Assembly (NCBI RefSeq): GCF_017498545.1
Contig: NZ_CP071793.1
Coordinates: 11,216,256-11,280,255 of the forward strand
Direction of reading: 5' to 3'
DNA length: 64,000 bases
Source: Sulfidibacter corallicola
Lineage (GTDB): Bacteria > Acidobacteriota > Holophagae > Acanthopleuribacterales > Acanthopleuribacteraceae
The translations under genes were made by a program, and so were the position numbers. Each line of letters starts with the position of its first letter. The first letter of the stretch is position 1. Of this stretch, positions 38,501 to 46,657 are shown one piece after another. A model generated the notes under the pieces. That model searched no databases and was not told the origin of the DNA. It was given only the letters and a program-made list of their open reading frames with translations.

Positions 38501-38809
38501 CGTGAACGCATTTACCACACCCATACCTGCACCTTGGATCGGCAATCCAATCTGCTGCCGAACCACTTGCACGGGTTCCTCCGCAAAAAGATCTACAACA
38601 AACTGAAAAGCGACGGGCCCTTCGCGCTGTTTTACCGGAGTCCGACGAACGCGTTTCCCATGCAGTACCGGCTGTTCGTCGAAACCTTCGACCCAAAACC
38701 CCCGGACGGCCAGCCCAAGGTCTTGACGCGCATCTTGAGGATCACCGATCCGCTGGGTCGATCGACCGAGCGCGAGATCGAGCAGGTCCTGGTTCAAGCG
38801 CCGGGGTGA
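35504..38809 (+). CDS. Large protein with fibronectin type III-like domains (1101 residues)
   Basis: ATG 35504 follows GGGAGG; an in-frame TTG upstream has no ribosome site. No signal peptide. The N-terminal 230 residues are unlike anything I recognise (IDAYEQGRHHKVIDRFFPGG). Residues of about 230-500 are mixed. From about 490 on there are repeated sandwich domains: YHVIGTDVFGRWSDWSDVAF and GKGRVKLTWPPASNAVGYMV are typical FN3 strand B/C and F/G regions, and others follow near 780-900. The C-terminal part is beta-rich. FN3 arrays are common in exported adhesins and in tail or fibre proteins, but no export signal is seen. The stop is 44 bases before the next gene. Confidence 0.72.
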   Translation: MRTYWPRIMMMHSCPLIDAYEQGRHHKVIDRFFPGGDTGGVPIALRWVTKPLYGFCRRPFRVFRRQRRYDDLSNHGEPILTTPISFNGTRTIEFDKPMFDVVFKVNFSFAHVDVVVQDDTFYPIAGQKIRMLSSGWGRFRTHGMCSIKFSGNCTVERIHAIDQNVMINLPDWDEPVQFVGFPYADDDIAAPAYHAEPQGYAGSLTDGLHAATQRLDIAALMQLDCPPIPGVASSPAWKAPDSAVYLQNLRDGLHSGESILHAVTACLNETDDYVYHNQQKDFVLDKVLRGINQVGQPATDTRENKLALPVVSTTLMNAATDSLAATGLGYGTIDFPPESGMGGRPTREFPRWFTYPPGRFDVPFDYMVSYYIHYLAPTGPDKDPEPREMDLAAIAEFRGEPEDALNLEVAIQHQDRPVQPDLPFMQARKLSWDRPELIQGWGIAAARAGQDPEMLNLPRSGGGYQPFIAQRALFNGGKKTHYLDKLAAQPITGQKQTTYHVIGTDVFGRWSDWSDVAFIAQAPDVKGPGIKQVTFVPYDPTDETGDLVIDFAWDWSDRSPRRIRFSGKFFAADGTTPGTTPPNFFALDKTTNAAPIVITFDVNQNPFKQSGPPAQVAFLEALDQDPNADVRVYRLTVSNVRFAFTATVKKLGYAVYAVGYEKIRPFEPSDPVGPATVYAQDPKPPALSFNLPDVTWTTPPDATGKGRVKLTWPPASNAVGYMVWYSSETALLEAANQAPPATIDSRAEACKNIVANAYDNQDEDAIRVFTRINDTPIPQTEFEAEVTSSSDILHLYRVSAVSATNVESRRSRSVFAVGIPKVVKPGRPGLLLRKHANGVKVVAIPGDKPDPLGFRVFRCRREGLTVHTGLMGAPIYDENAGWGDEQVVVMRGEPAVACKTLVDPLATSWYPYYYRITALGIPDLFEGHLSGESQASQGGEITPHPEGPPLLNLQNSVYAHKSNRFNIYGFTSDVPAGLPPLGPATIEVFNLVLEGQKTRRERIYHTHTCTLDRQSNLLPNHLHGFLRKKIYNKLKSDGPFALFYRSPTNAFPMQYRLFVETFDPKPPDGQPKVLTRILRITDPLGRSTEREIEQVLVQAPG

Positions 38810-38853
38810 ACCCACGGTGAACGGAAAGCCAACGTATACGAGGGAGTGAAGTT

Positions 38854-41800
38854 ATGACGGTCATCGGAAATGTGGTCGGGAAGGTAGGCATCGATGCCTT
38901 CGGCATGAGCATGTCGCGGATCTGTTGGTCGCCGTTTTGGGCACCGGACAACGGCACGGCGCCCGGGGCGATCGTCGTGGACGATCCGCCCGGCGCACCG
39001 CCGATGACGATCGGGGCCACGACCGGACAGCCTCACTTTGCCGACGGGACACCGGCACTTTGGGCCGCGCTGTTGCCGGGATTCGTTCAAGAGATCGATC
39101 CCGCCGCCAACGATCCCGCCAAACAGTTGGACGTGCGCCTGATCCGGGCCGACGGTCAACCGGAGAGCGGCACCGGCATTCTGCACACGGTGTTTCCCCA
39201 GGCCTATCTGCGCCTGTGCCGGCTCTACACCTCCATCGAAGGGGCCTTGCCGCCGGCGCCCGGTCGCGGCGTACCGGTGCGGCCCGTCCCGTACTACCTT
39301 TTCTATGCGACCGACGACATGAACCACAACACCGGCAAGTTGTTGAGCGGCAACGTCAACACGGGCGACGAGCTGGGTCATTTTCGCGAGATGCGGGTCT
39401 ACGATATCGATGGCATGCCGATCGATCCGGCGGCGATGTTGTCCGTACTCAGTATTCTCGTGCTTCACTATCCCAGCTTGATGTGGTTGCCCCAGATCGC
39501 GGCGGATGCGACTGCCGGCAACGGGGTCACCGCTGTGGCTCGCAGTGCGAGCGGTGTCCTGAACGGAGGGCCGATCACCACGAGGGTGCGGCTTTGCGAT
39601 CACGCGGGCACGCCCGTCACGGATGCGGCGACGAATTTCTCGGGGTTGACGGCGGTCAACGCCACGGCGGGCATCTACCAGGTTACCAACGTGCCTTCCA
39701 CGATCAACCGCCAAGGGAACCTGTCGAACAGGGTGGTGTTCGGATCGGCCCACGGCGGGGCGCTTGGGGCCGCGTTCGCGGTACCCCAGTGGCAGGACCA
39801 GCGCGGGGCACTGGTGGGCACCATCGCGGATCCAGCCACCTTCGCGCTGGCCATGTACCGCGATTTCTTCAGCCTGCGGGTGATCGACATGGACAGCTTC
39901 CTGCTGGGTACGCCGCCGACCGGATTCGCCAGCGCCAATGGCGTCGCGCTGGAACAACCACCGCAAGTGCGCATGAACGAAACGCTCAACCTGCTGGCTA
40001 ACGGCAACGAGGTTCTGGCCGCGGCGGGCGACCAGATCCCTGCCGCACCGAATCAAAGTCAGATCGTGGCCCAGTCGATTCAACCGACCCAGTTCACCGT
40101 GCCCACCGGCGCAGGGGCCAACACACTCTGGCCCGCCTTGTCATCGGGCGGCACGGGTCCGCAGCAATTGAATCCGGGGCTGGTCAACGGGCTGACCTTC
40201 ACGGCTCAGTACATCGTGGACACGACGGCCACGCCGGTTACGACGCCCAACATCGCCCTCACCATCGCAGGCCTGCCAGGGGATGTGGCCGTGCGGGTCT
40301 ATCCGCGCCGGTTCGTGGACGACGAGCGCGAGGCCCGGGGCGACGGCGACGGAGCGATCGTGCCGCCGGGTGGCGGTACCGTGACGTTGATCCTCTTCGA
40401 TCCCTTCGGTTTGCTGCGAAGCGTGCCCCAAAAGCCGATTCCGACCTCGGCCATTTTGCGCTTCGACATGATGGTGGTGAGTGACCAGGTCGCGACGCCG
40501 ACCGGGCCCCTGGTCAAGCGGCTCTACGGCAACATCGATCTCACCATCAACAGCGCAAGCACGGTCAACGATACCGCGTTGCCGGCACCCGCCGCGGGTA
40601 ACGTCTTCGCAAACAACCCCCCTGGCGTCAACATGTTCCGTGGCACGTCCCGTTCCGAGATCATCGACCGGCGGCCGAACGCGTTCATCGATTCGCCGAT
40701 CGCGGGGCCCGCCAATCTGGTGGATCTCCTCAACAACCTGGTGGGAGTCGAGACCGGTGCGGACGGGATTACGCCGCGAGAACACACCCGCCTGCCGACG
40801 ATGGCGTGTCGCGATCTGGTCGTGTCCACCTTCAACGCGGGCGTGATCAGCGGTGGGCGGTTGGACACGCGGGCGGTCACGGGTCAATCCCGTCTGGGCG
40901 CACCGGGCAGTCGTTGGGGGCTGGAGCATCAGAGTGCCGGCGTGGGCGCTCAGGGCGGGCGGTTGGCCTATGATCTGGCTCGTCTGGCGCTGCGGCGGTC
41001 CCAGTACATGCCGCTCAGTCTGGTCAACATCCTGCCGGACACGTGGAACCCGCCGGCGGTGGGGACAGGCACCTTCGCAGGGGCCGTGCTCCAGAACACC
41101 GCGCCGTTGGTTGAAATGCCAAACCTCTTTTATCTCAAGGATGATATGAACGCCTTTGCGACCGCACGGGCCGGCTGGACGGCATCCAACCGGATGGCCA
41201 ATCTCTTCAATTGGATCACCACCACACTGGACACCAAGACGGTGACCGTCGAGGGCCAGAACATTCCCGTTCAGCTCCTGAGCGGGCAGCTCAACGACGT
41301 GCTCAACACGATCAACACCAACATCACCAATCCCGGGCTGGTGACCAACCAGACCACGGCGCGGGACCGAGTGTACGCCGAGTTGGAGCGGCGGCTGGTG
41401 TCGGCGGTTTACGGTCGGCGCGACACCGAGTGGGCGCTGACCAAAGGGATCAACCATGCGCGGCGGTTCATTTATATCGAGTCTCCTGGATTGTGCAGCA
41501 CGCGCCTGGACAGCAATGGCGCGCCTGCGAGCGACGATTTGCTGAACGTCATCGCCAACCGCGTGATGCAGGTGCCGACCCTGCGTGTGGTGATCTGTAT
41601 CCCTCGGTTTCCCGACTACCCCGAATCGGTTCCCGATTTCATTCAATACGAGTTGGCCGACCGTGCCAATCGCCTGCTGAGCCTAACGGCTGGGCGGGTG
41701 CGGGCCTTCCATCCCATTGGGTTTCCCGGTCGTCCCGTGCGCCTGGACACGACCACCGTCGTGGTGGACGACGTCTGGGCGCTGATCGGTTCGTCGACAC

Positions 41801-42180
41801 TGCGGCGGCGAGGTCTGAGTTTCGACGCCAGCAGCGACTTGGTCCTGACGGACACCGTCTACGAGCGCGGACACTGCCCGGCGATCGCCGAGTTCCGGCG
41901 TCGTCTCATGGCCAGCCGTCTGGGTTTGGCCGCGACGGAGGGCAACATGACCCAGCCAAGCTTCGCCCGTCTGCGCGACGGGGTCGAAGCGTACGAAGTG
42001 GTGGATGACATGCTGCAAAACGGGGGCGCCGGTCGCATCGAACCGTTGTACGAACGCCCGGATCCGAACTTTGACCCGAGCGATTGGGCCTCGAAAGCCA
42101 ACCCCGACGGCGCGACGGTCGCGAACGATCCTCAGCTCTGGGGCGAGCTGTGGGCGATTGCCAATCTGCTGATGGGGTGA
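38854..42180 (+). CDS. Large protein with degenerate phospholipase D-like C-terminal domain
   Basis: A 1108-residue protein; ATG after GAGGGAG. Most of the N-terminal 850 residues are unfamiliar, with an Ig-like stretch near 235-300. Residues 860-1020 look like a PLD half: HARRFIYIESPGL (about 867) and, after VRAFHPIGFPGRPV, the sequence LDTTTVVVDDVWALIGSSTL. In true PLD enzymes this is HxKxxxxD-(x)6-GSxN; here Asp965 stands in the His place and Thr967 in the Lys place, while Asp972 and the GS step (979-980) remain. Only one such motif is present. So the domain has the shape but probably not the catalytic activity. A GGGGACAGGCACC string, the REP core, lies inside the gene at 41061-41073. Part of the giant-gene trio. 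Confidence 0.72.
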   Translation: MTVIGNVVGKVGIDAFGMSMSRICWSPFWAPDNGTAPGAIVVDDPPGAPPMTIGATTGQPHFADGTPALWAALLPGFVQEIDPAANDPAKQLDVRLIRADGQPESGTGILHTVFPQAYLRLCRLYTSIEGALPPAPGRGVPVRPVPYYLFYATDDMNHNTGKLLSGNVNTGDELGHFREMRVYDIDGMPIDPAAMLSVLSILVLHYPSLMWLPQIAADATAGNGVTAVARSASGVLNGGPITTRVRLCDHAGTPVTDAATNFSGLTAVNATAGIYQVTNVPSTINRQGNLSNRVVFGSAHGGALGAAFAVPQWQDQRGALVGTIADPATFALAMYRDFFSLRVIDMDSFLLGTPPTGFASANGVALEQPPQVRMNETLNLLANGNEVLAAAGDQIPAAPNQSQIVAQSIQPTQFTVPTGAGANTLWPALSSGGTGPQQLNPGLVNGLTFTAQYIVDTTATPVTTPNIALTIAGLPGDVAVRVYPRRFVDDEREARGDGDGAIVPPGGGTVTLILFDPFGLLRSVPQKPIPTSAILRFDMMVVSDQVATPTGPLVKRLYGNIDLTINSASTVNDTALPAPAAGNVFANNPPGVNMFRGTSRSEIIDRRPNAFIDSPIAGPANLVDLLNNLVGVETGADGITPREHTRLPTMACRDLVVSTFNAGVISGGRLDTRAVTGQSRLGAPGSRWGLEHQSAGVGAQGGRLAYDLARLALRRSQYMPLSLVNILPDTWNPPAVGTGTFAGAVLQNTAPLVEMPNLFYLKDDMNAFATARAGWTASNRMANLFNWITTTLDTKTVTVEGQNIPVQLLSGQLNDVLNTINTNITNPGLVTNQTTARDRVYAELERRLVSAVYGRRDTEWALTKGINHARRFIYIESPGLCSTRLDSNGAPASDDLLNVIANRVMQVPTLRVVICIPRFPDYPESVPDFIQYELADRANRLLSLTAGRVRAFHPIGFPGRPVRLDTTTVVVDDVWALIGSSTLRRRGLSFDASSDLVLTDTVYERGHCPAIAEFRRRLMASRLGLAATEGNMTQPSFARLRDGVEAYEVVDDMLQNGGAGRIEPLYERPDPNFDPSDWASKANPDGATVANDPQLWGELWAIANLLMG

Positions 42181-42524
42181 TGCAGGGGTCCTCCCACAGT
42201 GCGGACAGGGGGACAGACCCACGTTATCATTTCAAATAAAACAACTTATCTTTTCGATTTTCAATCTCCCCCGTTTCTCAACACAGCAGATGGTTCGGTC
42301 GACAGTTACCGCCTCCACATCGCTGATCCAAGGGGCACCTGAGTGGTCCCCAGGAGCGCTGAACTTCCCCAGGTTTTCTGGACAGACCAGCACTAATGGG
42401 GACAGGCTCACTTAAATAAGGTACAAACAAACCTAACCACCTGAACAGCTTACATAAACCTGTCCCCCCTCTCGGATACACGTCTAACTTGCACCATTGG
42501 AGCGAATGATGGTCAATAACGGTG
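42181..42524. repeat. Gap with inverted GGGGACAGG pair next to the transposase
   Basis: This gap holds GGGGACAG at about 42206-42213, GGGGACAGG at 42398-42406 and the inverted CCTGTCCCC at 42459-42467. The 52 bases between the last two are A/T-rich. The pair lies downstream of the minus-strand transposase and probably marks one end of the mobile unit. No gene is seen here. Confidence 0.8.
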
Positions 42525-44225
42525 TCACTTCTCTCTGGCCGCATCGCCCTGATCTCGGCGAGACCCTTTAGTTTTTGGTGGACCCTTAGAGCGCGAACGC
42601 TTTCTAGCGGAAGACTCGTGGTTGGTGCGTCCCAATATCAACTGACGCAACTCCACGGCTTGTCGAATCTGTTGGTGAAAAGCGTCCGATCCATAGGCTT
42701 GGCTGCGCCAATCCACCGGCCGTTTGGCCGCGAAATCCTCGCGCCATTCGGTCAATGCTTCCTCGTTCAAACAATGAGCCGCGATTCCGGTTTGGCCGGA
42801 AGGGACTTGTTTTTCGGGATGCAGGATTCGCATCGCTTGGTGATCCATCCAGGCGACGTAACTTCGTGCCCGATCCTCCTGGTCAATTTGGCGTAAGAAG
42901 CCCACCTCGGGAGGGGAAACGGCACGGTTGGCATCTTGGAGGCGCCTGTACTGCCCCGCCGAACACCATTCATAGTCGGAAGGACGTTCGCAAAGTCCAG
43001 CTCGCACAGGGTTTTGCTCGATATAGGCCATCACCCTCATCAAGCTTTGTTCATTTTCGATGACCTTGCTCTTGAATCGCCCGCCCCACATATGCCCGCT
43101 GGTGTCATTCGCTTTGTTGAAGGCTCTGGCCATCCGAGCATTAATTTCGGCCATGAATCTCGAGAGGTCCGTGAACCGCTCGTAGCATTTCTCTGCATAC
43201 GTCTCTCGCCAAGGGCGTTTTGTCGCCAGTAACTTCTGGAGACGTTCGTAGCGGGCTTGAAGGTCCCTGGTGTCCAGAGGCGGGTGACGAACCTCGAGAC
43301 ACAAGTGGTAGTGATTGTCCATCAGAACCCAAGCCAGGATTTTTACATAGAAAATATCCGCCATGGATTCAATGATGTCTCGGCATTGGCCCTTGAAGCC
43401 CTTCACATATGTATCGCTCAGATAAAAAGCTTGCTGGGCAGTGCGTGTCATTACGTGGTAATGGGCGACGGGCAGGTCGAATTTGATTCGGGGTCTTCTA
43501 CTCATGGTAGCCCCCAAATCCACCGGTGCGGGGCCTTCCACCCAAAGTCGAACTTGCCATTTGGGTTCGAGCGATAATTGTTTCTAAGGAAATCCCATGC
43601 GATCTTTCCCAGTAGGTGCCGCCACCAAAGATGGCAGCGCCTACAGATCCATTGAGCCACACCAACTTTTGGAGGACGCCGAGATCAATGTCATCGTCGC
43701 GAGCCAAACATTCATGATCACAATCAGACGGAGATTTTGACCAGCGCAGACATAGCTGGAACGACCAAGCAAAGCTATATTGTGAGGGATTTCGTGGTTT
43801 TTGTCTGATCCTAAAATGCCACCGTCGAAAAGAGTGGAACTCTAGCCAAAAAGGCCATCTGTTGAACCAGTCAATAAAGGAAAACGAAATCTCAAAAAAG
43901 TATGAACCAACGAGTTTCATATCTCGACTCCAGTGAGTCGAGGCCTGACACAACCGATCTCAGCGAAACGTCGATGGTTTGTCAAGCACTAAAGGAGGAA
44001 TATTCCATTTAATAGGCGATCATCGCGCTCCAGTTTGAACGCCCGCACGCATATCCTATTCAGCCAGTATTGGGATATGGAGATACAGGTAATCGTGAAG
44101 GGAGGCATGATTGGGCAGGACATGATCGGTGGATTGGCGGGGGACAGGCATGCGTAAACCATTGACAAAATTAATGGTAATCTCTCTGCAACCCATTTAG
44201 GTAGGGATTGATTTTACCTGTCTCC
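42398..44225 (-). mobile_element. RAYT/REP unit
   Basis: The transposase gene at 42525-43505 is bracketed by GGGGACAGG-type motifs: the inverted pair at 42398-42467 on one side and GGGGACAGG (44140-44148) plus CCTGTCTCC (44217-44225) on the other. This is the arrangement expected of a REP-associated tyrosine transposase with its REP doublets. The outer borders are approximate. Confidence 0.6.
42525..43505 (-). CDS. REP-associated tyrosine transposase (RAYT, Y1/HUH family)
   Basis: A 326-residue protein. I choose the ATG at 43505 (MSRRPRIKF) over one 12 codons earlier because the fold starts there. The N-terminal strand VAHYHVMTRT and the HUH motif MDNHYHL (His65, His67) bind the metal; AYIEQNPVRAGL gives the nucleophilic Tyr161 followed by the conserved Asn-Pro-x-Arg-Ala. 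An extra C-terminal region (about 200-326) is basic and ends in a Lys/Arg-rich tail. RAYT proteins nick at REP hairpins; here the REP-like arrays with GGGGACAGG cores lie within a few kb on both sides. The gene looks intact. Confidence 0.88.
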   Translation of the reverse strand: MSRRPRIKFDLPVAHYHVMTRTAQQAFYLSDTYVKGFKGQCRDIIESMADIFYVKILAWVLMDNHYHLCLEVRHPPLDTRDLQARYERLQKLLATKRPWRETYAEKCYERFTDLSRFMAEINARMARAFNKANDTSGHMWGGRFKSKVIENEQSLMRVMAYIEQNPVRAGLCERPSDYEWCSAGQYRRLQDANRAVSPPEVGFLRQIDQEDRARSYVAWMDHQAMRILHPEKQVPSGQTGIAAHCLNEEALTEWREDFAAKRPVDWRSQAYGSDAFHQQIRQAVELRQLILGRTNHESSARKRSRSKGPPKTKGSRRDQGDAAREK

Positions 44226-44274
44226 TACCACGATGTAAGATTTATTCGATCAGCATCTAGGTTGGGGGTTCGAA
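43506..44274. other. Gap between transposase and FMN reductase
   Basis: I see no convincing gene. A 151-codon minus frame ending within the transposase start has no family signs. The motifs GGGGACAGG (44140-44148) and CCTGTCTCC (44217-44225) form the right side of the mobile unit. A promoter for the reductase should lie after 44160. Confidence 0.5.
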
Positions 44275-44865
44275 TTGTCTGATTCTGTTTCCATTCTCTT
44301 AATGAGCGGTAGTGTCAGAGGCGGTTCATACACCCGGTCCCTGACTCAATCCATCGCAGCCTGTCTCGAAGACGCCGGACAAATGGCCATTCATTGGTGC
44401 CTCCATGACAAGCCGCTTCCAATTGCGGATCCAAGTTTTTTGAAACCATCGGGCTCTTTCCAAGCCGACATAGTGCAAGAGTTGGTAGAAACCGCGGCAA
44501 GATGCGACGGTCTTGTATTGGCCTCACCGATCTACCACAACTCATTTTCAGGTGTTTTGAAAAATGCACTCGATCATCTCTCCAGCCGTCAATTGGCGTT
44601 TAAGGCTTGCGGCTTGGCGAGCCATGGAGGTCATCGCACCAGCCAAGCTGTCGATCAGCTACGCCTTATTGCGCGCAGCGTGCAGAGTGTGGCAATTCCC
44701 ACCCAAGTCTGCACCGATCGGGACGATTTCGAGATCCGCGCGGACGGCATCCCAGCTCTAGTGGCTCAAGACATACTGCAACGACTCGTTCGTTTCTGTG
44801 ATGAAATGGTTCGGTTTTCCCTGATGCTTCGGACCATGCGCGAAAAGCAAGTACGCGAGATTTGA
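44275..44865 (+). CDS. NADPH-dependent FMN reductase family protein
   Basis: A 196-residue flavoprotein. The start codon is TTG (44275) after GGGGG; a later ATG would remove part of the first strand. The phosphate-binding loop is LMSGSVRGGSYTRSL after strand SILL, the family's GSxRxxSxT motif. A second signature, CDGLVLASPIYHNSFSGVLK, matches the P-Y-x-x-S-x-x-G-x-L-K step of this family. It presumably reduces FMN, quinones or azo compounds with NADPH. It stands alone; the following 166 bases face the tag operon end-to-end. Confidence 0.82.
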   Translation: MSDSVSILLMSGSVRGGSYTRSLTQSIAACLEDAGQMAIHWCLHDKPLPIADPSFLKPSGSFQADIVQELVETAARCDGLVLASPIYHNSFSGVLKNALDHLSSRQLAFKACGLASHGGHRTSQAVDQLRLIARSVQSVAIPTQVCTDRDDFEIRADGIPALVAQDILQRLVRFCDEMVRFSLMLRTMREKQVREI

Positions 44866-45031
44866 TCGATGAGGTTCCTGATCATTGATCACTCGGGTCC
44901 GAAGCACCCTAGGGGTCGGTAGGTTTGACTTTCCTACAGGCCGTGGCCCGCCTGAATAAATCGTTTCGGTAATTCCTACAACCCCAGCAATTGCTCCTTT
45001 TCGAATGGGGCCATCCTGTGACCTGCCGCGA

Positions 45032-45655
45032 TTAAGAAAAGTGTCGACCACGTTTGGATTTGAATGCCTGACGTGCAACTTCGACTTCGGCCCTAATCGC
45101 ACAGTCCTCGACATGATCGTTGATGAGTCCCATCGCCTGCATGAAGGCATAAACCGTGGTCGGCCCGACGAATTTCCAACCTTGCTTTTTCAGATCCTTC
45201 GACAAGGCAACCGATTCCGCGGAGGTCGACACGGCCTGTGGTTTCGCGAGCTGCTTCGGATCGGGTTCGTAACGCCAGATGAAGGCGGCGAGCGAACCTT
45301 CCCGTTCGACGAGCTCCTGTGCTCGCTGAGCGTTGTTGATGACCGCCTCGATCTTGCCGCGATGGCGCACGATACCTTTATCCTCGAGCAGGCCCGCCAA
45401 GTCACGCTGAGTGAAACGTGCAATCTTGTCGAAATCGAAATTGCTGAATGCCTTGCGAAAGTTTTCGCGTTTGGCGAGAATGGTGCGCCAGCTCAATCCG
45501 GATTGGAAACCCTCCAAACTCAACTTTTCGAATAGGCGATGATCATCGACGACCGGAAACCCCCATTCGGTATCGTGATAGCCGAGAAACTCAGGCGCGG
45601 CGCCACACCAACGGCAACGTGATCTCCCATCGGGACCGGAAATGGTCATACCCAT
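45032..45655 (-). CDS. tag: DNA-3-methyladenine glycosylase I
   Basis: A 207-residue base-excision repair enzyme that removes 3-methyladenine from alkylated DNA. The zinc-site residues are seen: Cys in RCRWCG and His in GYHDTEWG at the N-terminus, His and Cys in NDHVEDC near the C-terminus. The substrate pocket region LSLEGFQSGLSW holds the key Glu and Trp, and KRENFRKAF and IVRHRGKIEAVINNA match the E. coli enzyme. Length is normal plus a short basic tail. It is the last gene of a minus-strand tetR - YciI-like - tag run (38-base gap), so it is probably controlled by the TetR protein. Confidence 0.95.
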   Translation of the reverse strand: MGMTISGPDGRSRCRWCGAAPEFLGYHDTEWGFPVVDDHRLFEKLSLEGFQSGLSWRTILAKRENFRKAFSNFDFDKIARFTQRDLAGLLEDKGIVRHRGKIEAVINNAQRAQELVEREGSLAAFIWRYEPDPKQLAKPQAVSTSAESVALSKDLKKQGWKFVGPTTVYAFMQAMGLINDHVEDCAIRAEVEVARQAFKSKRGRHFS

Positions 45656-45692
45656 CCATGACCTCCTTTTATTACTATCACTAAATAACCAG

Positions 45693-45986
45693 TCATCCGA
45701 GAAGAAACGTCAGCCGATCATCAACTTTCGATGGGGTGAACTCGATAATCTCCGCACTTACGACATCATTCTGCACAAATGGATCGGTATTCACCCGGTC
45801 ATGAAGATCCGGTAACGAAGTTCCATATGCCACAATCCCGCCTCCCAAATTGGGCTGAAGGCTACCGATCAGCAAAAACACCCCATCGTCCATACCTTCC
45901 TTGATCCACGCCTTATGGCCTGCCATAAATCGAGGAGCTTGATTTTTGTTATCGGAAAATTTCAACAGTACGATAAACATAGACAT
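45693..45986 (-). CDS. YciI-like protein
   Basis: A 97-residue protein of the ferredoxin-like YciI type. The ATG at 45986 follows GGAGG by six bases; two upstream ATG codons lack such a site. The pattern FIVLLKFSDNK, FMAGHKAWIKEGMDDGVFLL and TDPFVQNDVVSAEIIEFTP is that of the family, with the conserved His in AGHKAW and the Asp-Pro-Phe near the end. Catalytic role uncertain; some relatives are dehydrochlorinase-like or handle toxic compounds. Between tetR and tag, so possibly detoxification. Confidence 0.8.
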   Translation of the reverse strand: MSMFIVLLKFSDNKNQAPRFMAGHKAWIKEGMDDGVFLLIGSLQPNLGGGIVAYGTSLPDLHDRVNTDPFVQNDVVSAEIIEFTPSKVDDRLTFLLG

Positions 45987-46051
45987 CTCTTCCTCCATTA
46001 CTAAAGTTAACAAACCGGGTCTATCGCTTGACTTTTGTCATAAAGCAAGTG

Positions 46052-46657
46052 TTAACCCGTTTCCTGATCACTGTGTTCATTAGGCACGACGTGTTCGGTG
46101 TACGCCTTCAACCAGTCGCACATCTGCTTTACTTCTTGTTGGATGAATTTTTCATCGTTAAAGGCGTTCGCCAATGTAGCCACACCCTGACTGCGGGCAA
46201 GAAGATGCATGGCCAGGTCGTCTGCATCCTCCTCACGACCCAGCAACCCGAATTGCCTGCACAGCCAAGTTCGAAACAACGTAAACAACCTGTTTGCATC
46301 TGATTGCGAAGGGTGATCCAGTTTCGCGAGTTCAGAGCACAATGTTCCAACCGGACAGCCGTAGCGTTTGATTTTTTCACCGTTCGCAATCAAAATATGA
46401 ATAAAGCTCCGGATGCGATCTGCAGGATGGTCACCTTCGATTTCCCACTGTGCCAACATGCTCCGGGTTTTGGTCAAACGCACGTTGATGACTGCATCCA
46501 GAATGTCATCTTTGGTTTTAAAGTGATAGTAAAAATTACCGCGCGAAATTTTCACGTTTTTGGCAATGTCCGAAAACGAAGTATGCTCAAAACCCCGTTC
46601 GTAGAAAAGCGTGTCTGCAGCCTCAACTATGTGCTCTCGTGTTTTCTTGTGACTCAT
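46052..46657 (-). CDS. TetR family regulator
   Basis: A 201-residue repressor. I take MSHKKTREHIVEAADTLFYE as the start; an ATG 11 codons earlier is possible. The N-terminal HTH (about 8-55) is typical: GFEHTSFSDIAKNVKISRGN then FYYHFKTKDDIL. The C-terminal domain is all helical, with a likely ligand pocket. Two Cys lie in YGCPVGTLCSELA, a pattern seen in YxaF/LmrA-type subfamily members. The cluster of TAGGACA/TGTCCTA sites about 200-260 bases upstream is the probable operator. First gene of a run with the YciI-like gene and tag. Confidence 0.88.
   Translation of the reverse strand: MSHKKTREHIVEAADTLFYERGFEHTSFSDIAKNVKISRGNFYYHFKTKDDILDAVINVRLTKTRSMLAQWEIEGDHPADRIRSFIHILIANGEKIKRYGCPVGTLCSELAKLDHPSQSDANRLFTLFRTWLCRQFGLLGREEDADDLAMHLLARSQGVATLANAFNDEKFIQQEVKQMCDWLKAYTEHVVPNEHSDQETG

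Noticed and set aside
43498..43953. 151-codon minus frame beside the transposase
   Set aside because: No recognisable domain, biased Trp/Arg/Ser content, overlaps the transposase 5' end, no ribosome site.
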